In this document: piece after piece, positions 48,597 through 57,088 of the stretch
Layout: each line of letters starts with the position of its first letter
How positions within the stretch are numbered: position 1 is the stretch's first letter
Assembly (NCBI GenBank): GCA_018268575.1
Contig: JAFDWF010000014.1
Coordinates: 1-60,012, forward strand
DNA: 60,012 nt
Direction: 5' to 3'
From: Actinomycetota bacterium
GTDB taxonomy: Bacteria; Actinomycetota; Thermoleophilia; Solirubrobacterales; 70-9
Made by a program: the position numbers and the translations under genes
Notes under the pieces: model-generated
Database searches by the model: none
What the model saw: only the letters and a program-made list of their open reading frames with translations
Told to the model about the DNA's origin: nothing

Positions 48597-49817
48597 TCAG
48601 TGCTTCAGGCCCCAGAGTTTTTCGTAGCCTTCGACGTACTCTTCCCCGTAGCCCTTGCCCGCCACCGGGGGCGAGCCCGCGTCGGCGATGTTGCCGTCGT
48701 TGAATACGCGCAGCGGCAGCGCCTCGTTGTTGATTCCGTCGGGCACCACCGGTTCACCTGACAACAGACGCAGCTCCTGGTCCATCATCGCGTAGGCGAT
48801 CCAGTTGGTGTTCTCACCGGCGTCCATTTCCATCACTTCGCCTTCTTCGATCAGCTTCATCACAGCCGGCGTGCCGTTGTAGCTGGCGATGCCGATCTGA
48901 CCTTCCTTGCTCGCCGCGGAGATGCCCGCCGCGGCACCGATCGACATGCTGTCGTAGAGCGGAAGCACACTGTTGATTTCCGGATCTTTGAGCAGCGCCG
49001 ACTGGACGGCCCCTTGCATTTTCGAGGCCCAGTCGGGGACCGGGACGTTGGTGGTCGTGGTCGTGCAACTCGGGCAGAGCTGCTTGACCTGCGCTTCGAT
49101 CGCTTCGACCATGGCGGCGCTCGGCGCCGCTTCTTCGGCGGTCACGATCAGCGGATGGGGTTCACCGCCGGTTTTCACGAAGGCCCAGTCGGCCATCAGT
49201 TTGCCCGCTTCGGCAAACGGCCCCTGGACGAAGCCCGCCATCACCTTTTTCACCGAGGCGGGGACTTCGGGGCCCTGGTAATAGTTGGCGATCGCCGACG
49301 GGATGCCTTCCGCTTTCGCTTTTTCTAGCTGCGGGAGGATGACAGTCGGCTCCGGGCCGGCGACCAAGGCGATCGCGTCGACGTGTTCGGAGATCGCCTG
49401 GTTCATCCCTTGCGTCCATTCGGACGAGGAACCTTGGTTGTTGAAGACGACCGTCTTGATGCCGAGTTCGTGGGCGATCTTGACCATCTCTTCGTCGATC
49501 GAGGCGGCGAACTGGTCATTCGTCGTGATCGGCAGCAGGAACAGGGTTTTGCCCTTCGCCTTCGAGGCGTCGAAGCTGGCGGCTTCAAGGCTGAAGTGCG
49601 GGATCGCTTCCGCGGCGGCGAGTTCCGCTTTTGCTTCGGTCATCGCCTGGCTGCCACTTTCGCCGCCGGACGATTCGCCGCTTTCGGCAGTGCCGGCAGG
49701 TTCGGTTTCGGTCGCTTCCCCGGAGGTGCTGGAGCTGGACGAGCCCCCACCTCCACACGCGGCGATCAAAATGCTAAGCACTATTAGTGACAATACGATT
49801 GGCAACGCTCTCTTCAA
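48597..49817 (-). CDS. Ribose-type lipoprotein substrate-binding protein, 406 aa
   Basis: Signal KRALPIVLSLIVLSILIAAC with lipobox LIAAC, then a Ser/Glu/Gly linker and a Peripla_BP_4 domain (GKTLFLLPITTNDQFAASIDEEMVKIAHELGIKTVVF). I chose TTG 49817, with AGGAGA six bases upstream, instead of an earlier TTG at 49838. Glu codons are mostly GAA. It is the first gene of the importer-urease operon. The compound it binds, possibly a ureide, is unknown. Confidence 0.9.
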   Translation of the reverse strand: MKRALPIVLSLIVLSILIAACGGGGSSSSSTSGEATETEPAGTAESGESSGGESGSQAMTEAKAELAAAEAIPHFSLEAASFDASKAKGKTLFLLPITTNDQFAASIDEEMVKIAHELGIKTVVFNNQGSSSEWTQGMNQAISEHVDAIALVAGPEPTVILPQLEKAKAEGIPSAIANYYQGPEVPASVKKVMAGFVQGPFAEAGKLMADWAFVKTGGEPHPLIVTAEEAAPSAAMVEAIEAQVKQLCPSCTTTTTNVPVPDWASKMQGAVQSALLKDPEINSVLPLYDSMSIGAAAGISAASKEGQIGIASYNGTPAVMKLIEEGEVMEMDAGENTNWIAYAMMDQELRLLSGEPVVPDGINNEALPLRVFNDGNIADAGSPPVAGKGYGEEYVEGYEKLWGLKH

Positions 49818-49973
49818 CGCTCTCTCCTCTCGGCTCAAGGAACCCGTCCTTGCTTATCCCGACCCTTCCATGCGATCTACCGGTCGGCAACACAAAGGCT
49901 TGAGGGCGCGATTTCGAACGCTTATACAGGCGAGCCGCCGAGCGCGAATCACCCTTGCGAGCGACGTGCGAGC
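49818..49973. promoter_or_regulatory. Intergenic region before the importer-urease operon
   Basis: A 156-bp space with a TATAAG (minus strand, near 49922-49933) that may be a -10 box, but I see no good -35. Nothing else stands out. Confidence 0.3.
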
Positions 49974-51137
49974 TCAGACGATGTTGTACTCGGGCCGGCT
50001 GTCCCCGAGCGCGAAACGCGCCGCGCTCAACGCCGAGACGTCGACGAACGGGGTACGGTCGAGATAGAGATCGCGGATGATCTCGCCGACCGCCGGCCCT
50101 TGCAGGAACCCGTGGCCTGAGAACCCGGTCGCATAGAGGAAGCGCGACGGTCCCTCCGCCTCGCCGACCAACGCATTGTGATCGGGCGTGTTCTCGTAGA
50201 GCCCCGCCCAGCCGCCCTTGATCCCCGCCTTCGCGACGCGCGGCGCGCGGCGCTCCATCACGGTCAGCAGGTCCGGGATCCAGTCGTCGGTGCTTTCCAG
50301 GTTGAAGCCGGGCTCCTCGCCGCGCCAGGACATTCCCATCAGCAGGCCGGGCCCCTCGCGGTGGAAGTAGAAGGTCGACTCGAAATCGATCGTCATCGGC
50401 AGCCTTCGCGGCAGGTCGGGGATCGGCTCGGTGAAGAGGATCTGCCGCCGCAGCGGCTCGACCGGCAGGTCGACGCCCGCCATCTCCCCCACCTGACGCG
50501 ACCAGGCCCCGGCACAGCAGATCAAGCTCGACGCCTGGATCTCCCCCCGATCGGTCTTCACCGCGCGGATCTCGCCGCCGTCGACCTCGATCCCGAGCAG
50601 CTCACAGTTGGTCGCGATATGGGCGCCGCCGGCGCGGGCGCCGCCGGCGTAGCCCTGCACCACCCCCTCCGGGGTGGCGTGGCCGTCGTCGGGCGAGAAG
50701 GCGGCCGCGAGGACGTCGCCGGTCTCGACCAGGGGGTTCAGCGTCGCCACCTCGCGCGGCTCGAGCATCCGGCTGGGGACCCCGTACTCGGTCTGCAGCG
50801 CCACGTTGCGTTCGAAGAGCGAGACGTCCTCCTCGCGCGTCAGCAGGAACAGGTAGCCCACCTGGTCGAGGTCGATCTCCCAGCCGGGCCGGGTCCCGAA
50901 CGCGGTGAACGCACGCAGGCTGCGCTGGGCGATCTGGATGTTGAGCGCATCGGAGAACTGGGCTCGCACGCCGCCCGCGGCGCGCACGGTCGAGCCTTGG
51001 CCGAGCTCGCCCCGCTCGATCAGGACGACGTCCTCGACCCCGGCCTCGACCAGGTGAAAGGCGATGCTCGTGCCCATCACGCCACCGCCGACGATCACCA
51101 CCGACGCCCGCGACGGCAGCTCCTTGGCAGGCCTCAT
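49974..51137 (-). CDS. FAD-dependent amino-acid/sarcosine-oxidase-like protein, 387 aa
   Basis: The FAD motif VVIVGGGVMGTSIAFHLVEAGVEDVVLIERGELGQGSTVRAAGGVR and the C-terminal GFSGHGFLQGPAVGEIIRDL match the DAO family, which includes sarcosine oxidase, dimethylglycine oxidase and D-amino-acid dehydrogenase. ATG 51137 overlaps the stop of the TPP enzyme (ATGA). It probably oxidises a secondary amine or amino acid. A second DAO-family protein is at 57780-59045. Confidence 0.87.
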   Translation of the reverse strand: MRPAKELPSRASVVIVGGGVMGTSIAFHLVEAGVEDVVLIERGELGQGSTVRAAGGVRAQFSDALNIQIAQRSLRAFTAFGTRPGWEIDLDQVGYLFLLTREEDVSLFERNVALQTEYGVPSRMLEPREVATLNPLVETGDVLAAAFSPDDGHATPEGVVQGYAGGARAGGAHIATNCELLGIEVDGGEIRAVKTDRGEIQASSLICCAGAWSRQVGEMAGVDLPVEPLRRQILFTEPIPDLPRRLPMTIDFESTFYFHREGPGLLMGMSWRGEEPGFNLESTDDWIPDLLTVMERRAPRVAKAGIKGGWAGLYENTPDHNALVGEAEGPSRFLYATGFSGHGFLQGPAVGEIIRDLYLDRTPFVDVSALSAARFALGDSRPEYNIV

Positions 51138-52816
51138 CGCCACCCTCCGTCGACTGATCCGACGACCCCCCCGGCCTTCCGATACCAGCGCGGCGAGGTG
51201 CTGGGCGGCGGCTTCATCCTCGCCCTGACCAGGAGGATCGAGGGCTGCGGGTCGGCGAGCTGCCTGCCCAACGCGGCGGCGAACGGCGCGCCGAACCCCT
51301 CGACCTCCTCGCAGGCGATGCCGAAGGAGGCGGCGAGCCGGGCCCAGTCGGGGGTCTGCAGGTCGACGCCGACGGTGTCCATGTCGGTTACTTCCTGGTC
51401 GAAGCGGAGCATGCCGTAGCCGCCGTCGTCGACCAGCAGGACGGTCAGCGGGGCGCGCTCCTGCGCGACCGTCGCCAGCTCGCCGAGGGCGAAGAGGAAG
51501 CCGCCGTCGCCGCAGATCGAGAGCACCTGCTCGCCGGTCGCCAGGGCGGCGCCGACGGCGGCCGGAAAGGCAAAGCCGAGGGTGCCCCAGCCGACCGGGT
51601 AGGCGAGCCGCCGCGGCGCCGCGAAGGAATGGAAGGCGGCGACCCAGTAGCCGGGCACGCACATGTCGGCGAACACCGGGACCGCAGGGTCGAGCGTCGT
51701 CCGCAGCGCCCCGAGCAGCTCGGCCGCGAGCGGCTCGTCGTCCTCGAGCGCCGACCAGACGGCGGCCCGGATCTCGTCCAGGCGGGCGCGGAGCGCGTCG
51801 AGGTCGCCGCGCGGCTCGAGCCCCTCGGAGAGGGCCTCGAGGGCCGCGCGGGCATCGGCGGCGACGGTCACGTCGGGGCGGTAGTTCTTGCCGGCGTCGC
51901 CCGGGTCGACGTTGACGGCGACGAGGCGGTCGGGTCGCTCCATGCGCCAGTTCTGGGTCATCATCCCGTCGAAGTCGGTACCGACTGCCAGCACCAGGTC
52001 GGCCTCGTCCCAGAGCCCACCGACCTCCGGCACGTGCGGGGGCAGCCCCAGCCAGGTCGGCGAATCGGGGTCGAGCGCGCCGCGCCCCATGTAGGTCTCG
52101 ATCACCGGCGCGCAGAGCTTCTGGCTGAGCTCGGCGAGCGCCGCGCCGGCGCCCGCCCGCGTCACTCCGCCGCCCGCCCAGACCAAGGGCCGCTCGGCCT
52201 CCCGGAGGAGGTCCAGCGCGGCGGCCAACGACGCCTCCGCGGGAGCGGAGGGACGCCGAGGCTCGGGGCGGGCCCGGTCATCGTCCCCAACGGCCTCCGC
52301 GCTCAGCAGATCGGTGGGGATCTCGACGTAGACCGGCCCGGTCGGCGCCGTCTCGGCAAGCGCCGCCGCCACGGTGACGGCGGTGGCGATCTCCTCGGCC
52401 CGCTCGATCCGCACGACGTCCTTGACCAAGGGCGCGAACATCGCGCCCTGGTCGGGCGACTCGTGCAGGACGCCCCGGCAGACGCCCTCCCGCCGCAGCC
52501 CGCTGGGCACGTTGGTCGCGATCACCATCACCGGCGAGCCCGAGGCCCAGGCCTCGCCGGTCGCGCCCAGGGTGTTGGCCGCGCCCGGTCCCGTCGTGGT
52601 CACCGCGACGCCGAGCGAACCGCTGACCCGCGCCTGACCGTCGGCGGCGTAGACGGCCGCCTGCTCGTGGCGGACCCCGACCAGCCGCAAGGACGACTTC
52701 TCCAGCGCGTCCCAGGCCGCCAGGTTGTGCACGCCGGGGAGGCCGAAGACGACGCCGACCTCCAGTGACTCGAGCGCCCGGACCAGCAGCGCGGCACCGG
52801 TCCGCTCATCACCCAT
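51134..52816 (-). CDS. Thiamine-pyrophosphate-dependent enzyme, acetolactate-synthase-like, 560 aa
   Basis: A three-domain TPP enzyme: catalytic Glu in GVRHEQAAVYAADG, the central domain with WAGGGVTRA, and the TPP motif ICGDGGFLFALGELATVAQ ending LLVDDGGYGMLRF. In ordinary members the last part reads NNGGYG, and here the Asn pair is DD. It ligates or decarboxylates 2-oxo acids. Coupled to a leucine-dehydrogenase-like enzyme and a DAO oxidase, it may use a 2-oxo acid released by them. It overlaps both neighbours. Confidence 0.88.
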   Translation of the reverse strand: MGDERTGAALLVRALESLEVGVVFGLPGVHNLAAWDALEKSSLRLVGVRHEQAAVYAADGQARVSGSLGVAVTTTGPGAANTLGATGEAWASGSPVMVIATNVPSGLRREGVCRGVLHESPDQGAMFAPLVKDVVRIERAEEIATAVTVAAALAETAPTGPVYVEIPTDLLSAEAVGDDDRARPEPRRPSAPAEASLAAALDLLREAERPLVWAGGGVTRAGAGAALAELSQKLCAPVIETYMGRGALDPDSPTWLGLPPHVPEVGGLWDEADLVLAVGTDFDGMMTQNWRMERPDRLVAVNVDPGDAGKNYRPDVTVAADARAALEALSEGLEPRGDLDALRARLDEIRAAVWSALEDDEPLAAELLGALRTTLDPAVPVFADMCVPGYWVAAFHSFAAPRRLAYPVGWGTLGFAFPAAVGAALATGEQVLSICGDGGFLFALGELATVAQERAPLTVLLVDDGGYGMLRFDQEVTDMDTVGVDLQTPDWARLAASFGIACEEVEGFGAPFAAALGRQLADPQPSILLVRARMKPPPSTSPRWYRKAGGVVGSVDGGWR

Positions 52817-53960
52817 GCTTCGAACGCAACTGCCAGAGCGCCGAAAGCCGACGCTCGGCGAGGACGTGGGCGGCTGCCTGGCAGGTGATGCCGTCCCGTT
52901 TGGCGATCTCGAACACCTCCTTGACGCGATCCTCGATCAGCGCCAGGCGCTTGCCGACCCGGTCGGCGTTGAAGCCGCCCTTGCGGAACTGCTCGGCGTC
53001 GAAGATCGCGCCGCCGGCGTTGGCGATGAAGTCAGGGGCGTAGACGATTCCCCGTTCTTCCAGCGCCAGGGCGTCACCCTCCTCGGCGAACATGTTGTTG
53101 GCCGAGCCGGCGACGACCTTGGCCCGCAGCCGCGGGATGGTGTCGGCGTTGATCACCCCGCCCATCGCGAACGGCCCGAAGATGTCGACCGGCGCTTCGT
53201 AGATCTCGGCCGGCTCGACCGCCTCGACGCCGAGCTCCCGCACGGCGGCCTCGACCCGATTCTGGTCGAGATCGGTCACCACGGCCTTGGCCCCGGCCTC
53301 CAGCAACTGGCCGAGCGCCGCGGACCCGCAGGCGCCGAGTCCCTGCAGCGCCACGGTGCGGCCGGCGAGATCGCGGGTTCCCCAGACGCGCTCCGCGCAG
53401 GCGCGCATCGCGTAGAGGACGCCGCTGGCCGTCTGCGGAGCGATGTCGCCGAGCCCGCCGGCCTCGACCGGCAGCGTCGCCACGTAGTCGGTCTCGAGGT
53501 GGATCGTCTGCATGTCGTCGAGGGTGATCCCGACGTCCTCGCCGACGTAGTACTCGCCGCGCAGCTGATCGACGAAACGTCCAAAGGCACGCAGCAAGGC
53601 CTCCGACTTCGCGGTGGCGGGATCGCCGATGATCACCGCCTTGCCACCGCCACGGTTCTCACCCGCCGCCGACCACTTGTACGTCATCGCCTCCGAGAGC
53701 CGCAGCCCGTCCCGGACCGCCTCCTCGGTCGAGGGGTACGGGTACATCCGCACGCCGCCGTTGGCGGGGCCGAGCAGGGTCGAGTGGATGCAGATCACCG
53801 CGCGCAGACCGACGCTCGGTTCGTGACAGATGACGATTTTCTCGTGTTCGGTCGTCGCCAATTCCTCGAATAGGTCCCACTTCTTGGTGGGAGAGGCGGC
53901 GACCGGCTCGACCATCTCGCGCGCACCGAGGTCCGTTGCTCCTGACTGCGCGGAGTTCAT
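52809..53960 (-). CDS. Glu/Leu/Phe/Val dehydrogenase (leucine-dehydrogenase-like), 383 aa
   Basis: The catalytic lysines K95 and K107 lie in MTYKWSAAGENRGGGKAVIIGDP, and the Rossmann site is ALQGLGACGSAALGQLLEAGAKAVVTD. Length fits leucine dehydrogenase (about 365) with an extra N-terminal 20 residues. ATG 53960 has GAGAGGG upstream. It oxidatively deaminates a branched or short amino acid to the 2-oxo acid. It is the first gene of a three-gene run. Confidence 0.88.
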   Translation of the reverse strand: MNSAQSGATDLGAREMVEPVAASPTKKWDLFEELATTEHEKIVICHEPSVGLRAVICIHSTLLGPANGGVRMYPYPSTEEAVRDGLRLSEAMTYKWSAAGENRGGGKAVIIGDPATAKSEALLRAFGRFVDQLRGEYYVGEDVGITLDDMQTIHLETDYVATLPVEAGGLGDIAPQTASGVLYAMRACAERVWGTRDLAGRTVALQGLGACGSAALGQLLEAGAKAVVTDLDQNRVEAAVRELGVEAVEPAEIYEAPVDIFGPFAMGGVINADTIPRLRAKVVAGSANNMFAEEGDALALEERGIVYAPDFIANAGGAIFDAEQFRKGGFNADRVGKRLALIEDRVKEVFEIAKRDGITCQAAAHVLAERRLSALWQLRSKHG

Positions 53961-54007
53961 CCCTCTCGAACCTTTCTGCTCATCTGCGGTTCCAACTTTC
54001 TCCGGAC

Positions 54008-54025
54008 ATACCGGCCCTCGAAAAT
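54008..54025 (+). promoter_or_regulatory. Possible LysR box 1 (weak)
   Basis: ATACCGGCCCTCGAAAAT resembles the better LysR boxes at 55110 and 59847 (ATA, CCGGCC). It lies upstream of the leucine-dehydrogenase-like gene. It is weaker than the other two. Confidence 0.4.
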
Positions 54026-54121
54026 TCCCTTTCCGAGTCCGACCTTGGCATGAACGGATGGCAGCCGCCACTCAGAGCTTGACTATCGTCATAACGGACG
54101 TTGATGGCGTCAGGCGAGCGC

Positions 54122-55063
54122 TCAGGCGGAGACCAGCGACGGGCGCCGGGCGGCCCATTTCGAGCAGGCGCGTTCGACCTCGTCGAGGACCGCCTGGGCG
54201 GCCGGAGGTCGGTAACGGTTGCGGAGCACGGCGACGGCGATCCGCCGTACCAAGTCCTCGGACTTCGGCCGGCAAAGGGTCACCGACGGATCGACCCCCG
54301 ACCTGGAGATCGCCAGTTCCGGGACCAGGGCGACACCGACGCCGGCGCCGACCAGGCTGAGTACCACCTGGTAGTTGCCGCTGTTGAAGGAGACGCGCGG
54401 ATCGAATCCCGCCTCCTCGCAGAGGCCGTTGAGGATCAGCGAGCAGGGGCTCTCCCGGCCGGCCCCCTCGATCCATGCCTCGTGGGCGAGGGCGGTGATG
54501 TCCACCTGCTCCTGCTTGGCGAGGGGATGGCGGGCGGGGAGGGCGATCAGCATCGGGTCGCGGTAGAGGTAGCGCAGCTCGACCAGCTCGTCCTCGGCGA
54601 TCGGGTGGGCGGCGTCGTCGAAGACCAGCGCCAGATCGATCTGCCGGCTTTTCAGCCGTTCGAACATCTCCGAGGATTCGCCCTCGATCAGGGTGAACGA
54701 GACGTTCTTGGTGTTGCGGAACCGGGCCACCGTCTGCGCCACGATTGTCGCGCTGGCGGTGGCGAAGGCGCCGAGCCGCACCAGCCTCTGGCTCGTTTCG
54801 ATCAGCTCCGAGAGCTCCTCCTCGGCGTCCGCCATCTGCTCCAGCAGGACGTGGGCGTGGCCGAGCAAGACGGTGCCCGCCTCGGTCAGCTGCACGCCGC
54901 CGCTGCGCCGCCGGTCGAGCAGCCGCGCACCGACCTCCAGCTCGAGCCGGCTGATGTTGTTCGAGATCGCCGGCTGCGAATAGTCCATCGCGTCGGCCGC
55001 ACCCGAGAACGACCCACAGCGGGCGACTTCGGCGAGCACCTTCAGTCGCTTCAGATCCAGCAC
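54122..55063 (-). CDS. LysR-family transcriptional regulator, 313 aa
   Basis: An N-terminal helix-turn-helix (LKVLAEVARCGSFSGAADAMDYSQPAISNNISRLELEVGARLLDR) and a C-terminal effector domain make it a typical LysR regulator. The GTG at 55063 has GGAGG four bases upstream. It is divergent from the aldehyde dehydrogenase with a 152-bp space carrying an ATA-N11-TAT box. Similar boxes upstream of the N-carbamoylsarcosine-amidase-like gene suggest a small regulon. Confidence 0.9.
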   Translation of the reverse strand: MLDLKRLKVLAEVARCGSFSGAADAMDYSQPAISNNISRLELEVGARLLDRRRSGGVQLTEAGTVLLGHAHVLLEQMADAEEELSELIETSQRLVRLGAFATASATIVAQTVARFRNTKNVSFTLIEGESSEMFERLKSRQIDLALVFDDAAHPIAEDELVELRYLYRDPMLIALPARHPLAKQEQVDITALAHEAWIEGAGRESPCSLILNGLCEEAGFDPRVSFNSGNYQVVLSLVGAGVGVALVPELAISRSGVDPSVTLCRPKSEDLVRRIAVAVLRNRYRPPAAQAVLDEVERACSKWAARRPSLVSA

Positions 55064-55109
55064 GGTCCCTCCGAGTATAGGAGCCGCGACAAGCCCCTCG
55101 GGCGCCTCG

Positions 55110-55129
55110 ATAACCGGCCTGCATATCGG
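55110..55129 (+). promoter_or_regulatory. Probable LysR box 2
   Basis: ATAACCGGCCTGCATATCGG contains ATA-N11-TAT, the classic LysR T-N11-A form. The first ten bases are the same as at 59847-59856. Confidence 0.6.
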
Positions 55130-55215
55130 TGCGGCCAAGTCTTATAGGCGCCCCGGCCGAGCTATGGCAGGCTCGGGCGGAGACGAATCCAAGCTACGAC
55201 CGAAAGGCGGACCCG

Positions 55216-56793
55216 ATGCCAGGGACCAGCGCAAACACCGACAACGCCGCCCCTCGGGTCCGCTCGCTGATCGGCGGACGCGCCGCCGAGCAGGACGGTC
55301 AGGCCTACCTCTCGCGGAACCCGGCCAACCTGGAGGAAATCGTGGCCGCCGCCGAGCTCGGCGGTCCCGAGACCCTGCACGAGGCCTGCGCCACCGCGGC
55401 CGCCGCCAAGGACCGCTGGGCGGCGACGCCGGGGCCGGTGCGCAGCCAGGCGATCAAAGCGATCGGCCGGATCGTCGAGCGCAACAAGGAGGACCTCGCC
55501 CGCCTGATCACCAGGGAGATCGGCAAGCCCTACGGTGAGTCGCTGGGGGAGGTCCAGGAGGTCATCGACACCTGTGATTTCTTCGTCTCGGAGGGCCGCC
55601 GCCTGTACGGGCACACGGTCCCCAGCGAGATGCCCGACAAGCAGCTCTTCACCTTCCGCAAGCCGGTGGGCGCCGCGCTCATCATCACCGCCGGCAACTT
55701 CCCGGTCGCGGTGCCGTCGTGGTACCTGGTGCCCGCCCTCCTCTGCGGCAACACGGTGGTCTGGAAGCCCGCCGAGTACACGCCGGCGATCGCCGACGCG
55801 TTCGCCCGGATCTTCCTCCACGCCGGCCTGCCCGAGGGGGTCTTCAACCTCGCGCTGGTCGACGGTGCCGCCACCGCGGCCGGCCTCGAGTGGGCGTTGC
55901 GCGACAACCTCGTCGACAAGGTCGGCTTCACCGGGTCGAGCGAGGTCGGCGCGACGATCGGCGAGAGCTGCGGCCGCCATCTGCAATCCCCTTGCCTCGA
56001 GCTGGGGGGCAAGAACCCACTCGTCGTGATGGACGATGCCGATCTCGACCTCGCCGTCGAAGGCAGCCTCTTCAGCGGCTTCGGCACCTCCGGCCAGCGC
56101 TGCACCTCGCTCGGCTCGGCGATCGTCCACCACGCGATCTACGACCAGTTCCTGGAGCGCTTCACCGCGGCGGTCGAGGGGGCGGCGATCGGCGATCCCA
56201 CGGCCGACGTGCTCTACGGCCCGATGCTGAACGAGCGCTTCGGCGACGCCTTCCTGAAGTCGCTCGACCTGATCCAGGCGCACCACCAGGTGTCGGGTTC
56301 GAGCGACGTCGGTCGCATCTCCTCCGCCACGCCGCGACGGGGTTTCGTCGGCGATCCGGACCGCGGCGTCTTCATGCACCCGACCATCGTCAGCGGGGTC
56401 AGGGGCGAGGACGACATCGCCAACCGGGAGACCTTCGGCCCGGTCGTCTGCGTCGCCAAGTTCGAGGACTTCGACGAGGCCATCGACCTCGCGAACCGCC
56501 ACGGCTACGGCCTCTCCTCGGCGATCTACACCAATAACCCGGCCTCCGCCTTCCACTTCCGCGAGCGGGTCTCGGCCGGGATGGTGTCGGTGAACAACTC
56601 CACCTCGGGCGCCGAGGCCCACCTGCCCTTCGGCGGCAACGGAAAGTCGGGCAACGGCAGCAGGCAGTCGGGGGTCTGGGTCCTCGACCAGTTCACCCGC
56701 TGGCAGTCGCTCAACTGGGACTTCGCAGGCCACCTGCAGAAGGCGCAGATGGACACCGCCGAGGTCGGCGCCGACACCGAGTTCACGCTCTGA
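55216..56793 (+). CDS. NAD(P)-dependent aldehyde dehydrogenase, 525 aa
   Basis: Catalytic Glu E262 (LELGGKNP), catalytic Cys C296 (SGQRCTS), the cofactor motif FTGSSEVG and Asn in AGNFPV are all in place. Features such as GGNGKSGNGSRQSG place it near ALDH7 / aminoadipate-semialdehyde-type dehydrogenases. ATG 55216 has AAGGCGG upstream. It is divergent from LysR and likely controlled by it. It oxidises an aldehyde formed by the nearby amine/amide catabolism, for example from amine oxidation. Confidence 0.9.
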   Translation: MPGTSANTDNAAPRVRSLIGGRAAEQDGQAYLSRNPANLEEIVAAAELGGPETLHEACATAAAAKDRWAATPGPVRSQAIKAIGRIVERNKEDLARLITREIGKPYGESLGEVQEVIDTCDFFVSEGRRLYGHTVPSEMPDKQLFTFRKPVGAALIITAGNFPVAVPSWYLVPALLCGNTVVWKPAEYTPAIADAFARIFLHAGLPEGVFNLALVDGAATAAGLEWALRDNLVDKVGFTGSSEVGATIGESCGRHLQSPCLELGGKNPLVVMDDADLDLAVEGSLFSGFGTSGQRCTSLGSAIVHHAIYDQFLERFTAAVEGAAIGDPTADVLYGPMLNERFGDAFLKSLDLIQAHHQVSGSSDVGRISSATPRRGFVGDPDRGVFMHPTIVSGVRGEDDIANRETFGPVVCVAKFEDFDEAIDLANRHGYGLSSAIYTNNPASAFHFRERVSAGMVSVNNSTSGAEAHLPFGGNGKSGNGSRQSGVWVLDQFTRWQSLNWDFAGHLQKAQMDTAEVGADTEFTL

Positions 56794-57088
56794 CGGGGGC
56801 GAGGGTCGGAGGCGGCCGAGCTGTCGGCCCGCGCAAGGGTTCGAGCCGTAGGAATCGGGTTCAAGCGTCCCGGAGATGCCACGTCCCTCGACGGTCGGGG
56901 ATCTGCGTGGTTCCTTTTGGGCGGATAACGCCCATTGCGAACCACGGAGTCTCCTGACCGTTCGGGATCAGGGACGAATCGTGACGTCCACCTCCCCGGC
57001 GCTCCTTCCGCCGGGGACCCGTGACGATCCTCGCCGCCGCCGGACCCTCCGCCGTCCCCCCATGACCCGGGCGCCGGCCGGCGACACC
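56794..57088. repeat. Intergenic composite repeat, copy 5
   Basis: Between convergent genes and without a gene. On the minus strand 56813-56870 matches the tail of the copies at 294 and 31565, 56872-57030 matches 22461-22622, and 57031-57085 matches the blocks flanking the palindromic elements at 22.3 and 31.07 kb. The palindromic element itself is missing. A hairpin with GGGCG/CGCCC inside CGTGGTTC/GAACCACG (56906-56946) remains. Confidence 0.75.
56906..56946. repeat. Two-part hairpin
   Basis: CGTGGTTC (56906-56913) pairs with GAACCACG (56939-56946), and GGGCG (56919-56923) pairs with CGCCC (56929-56933). Confidence 0.75.
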
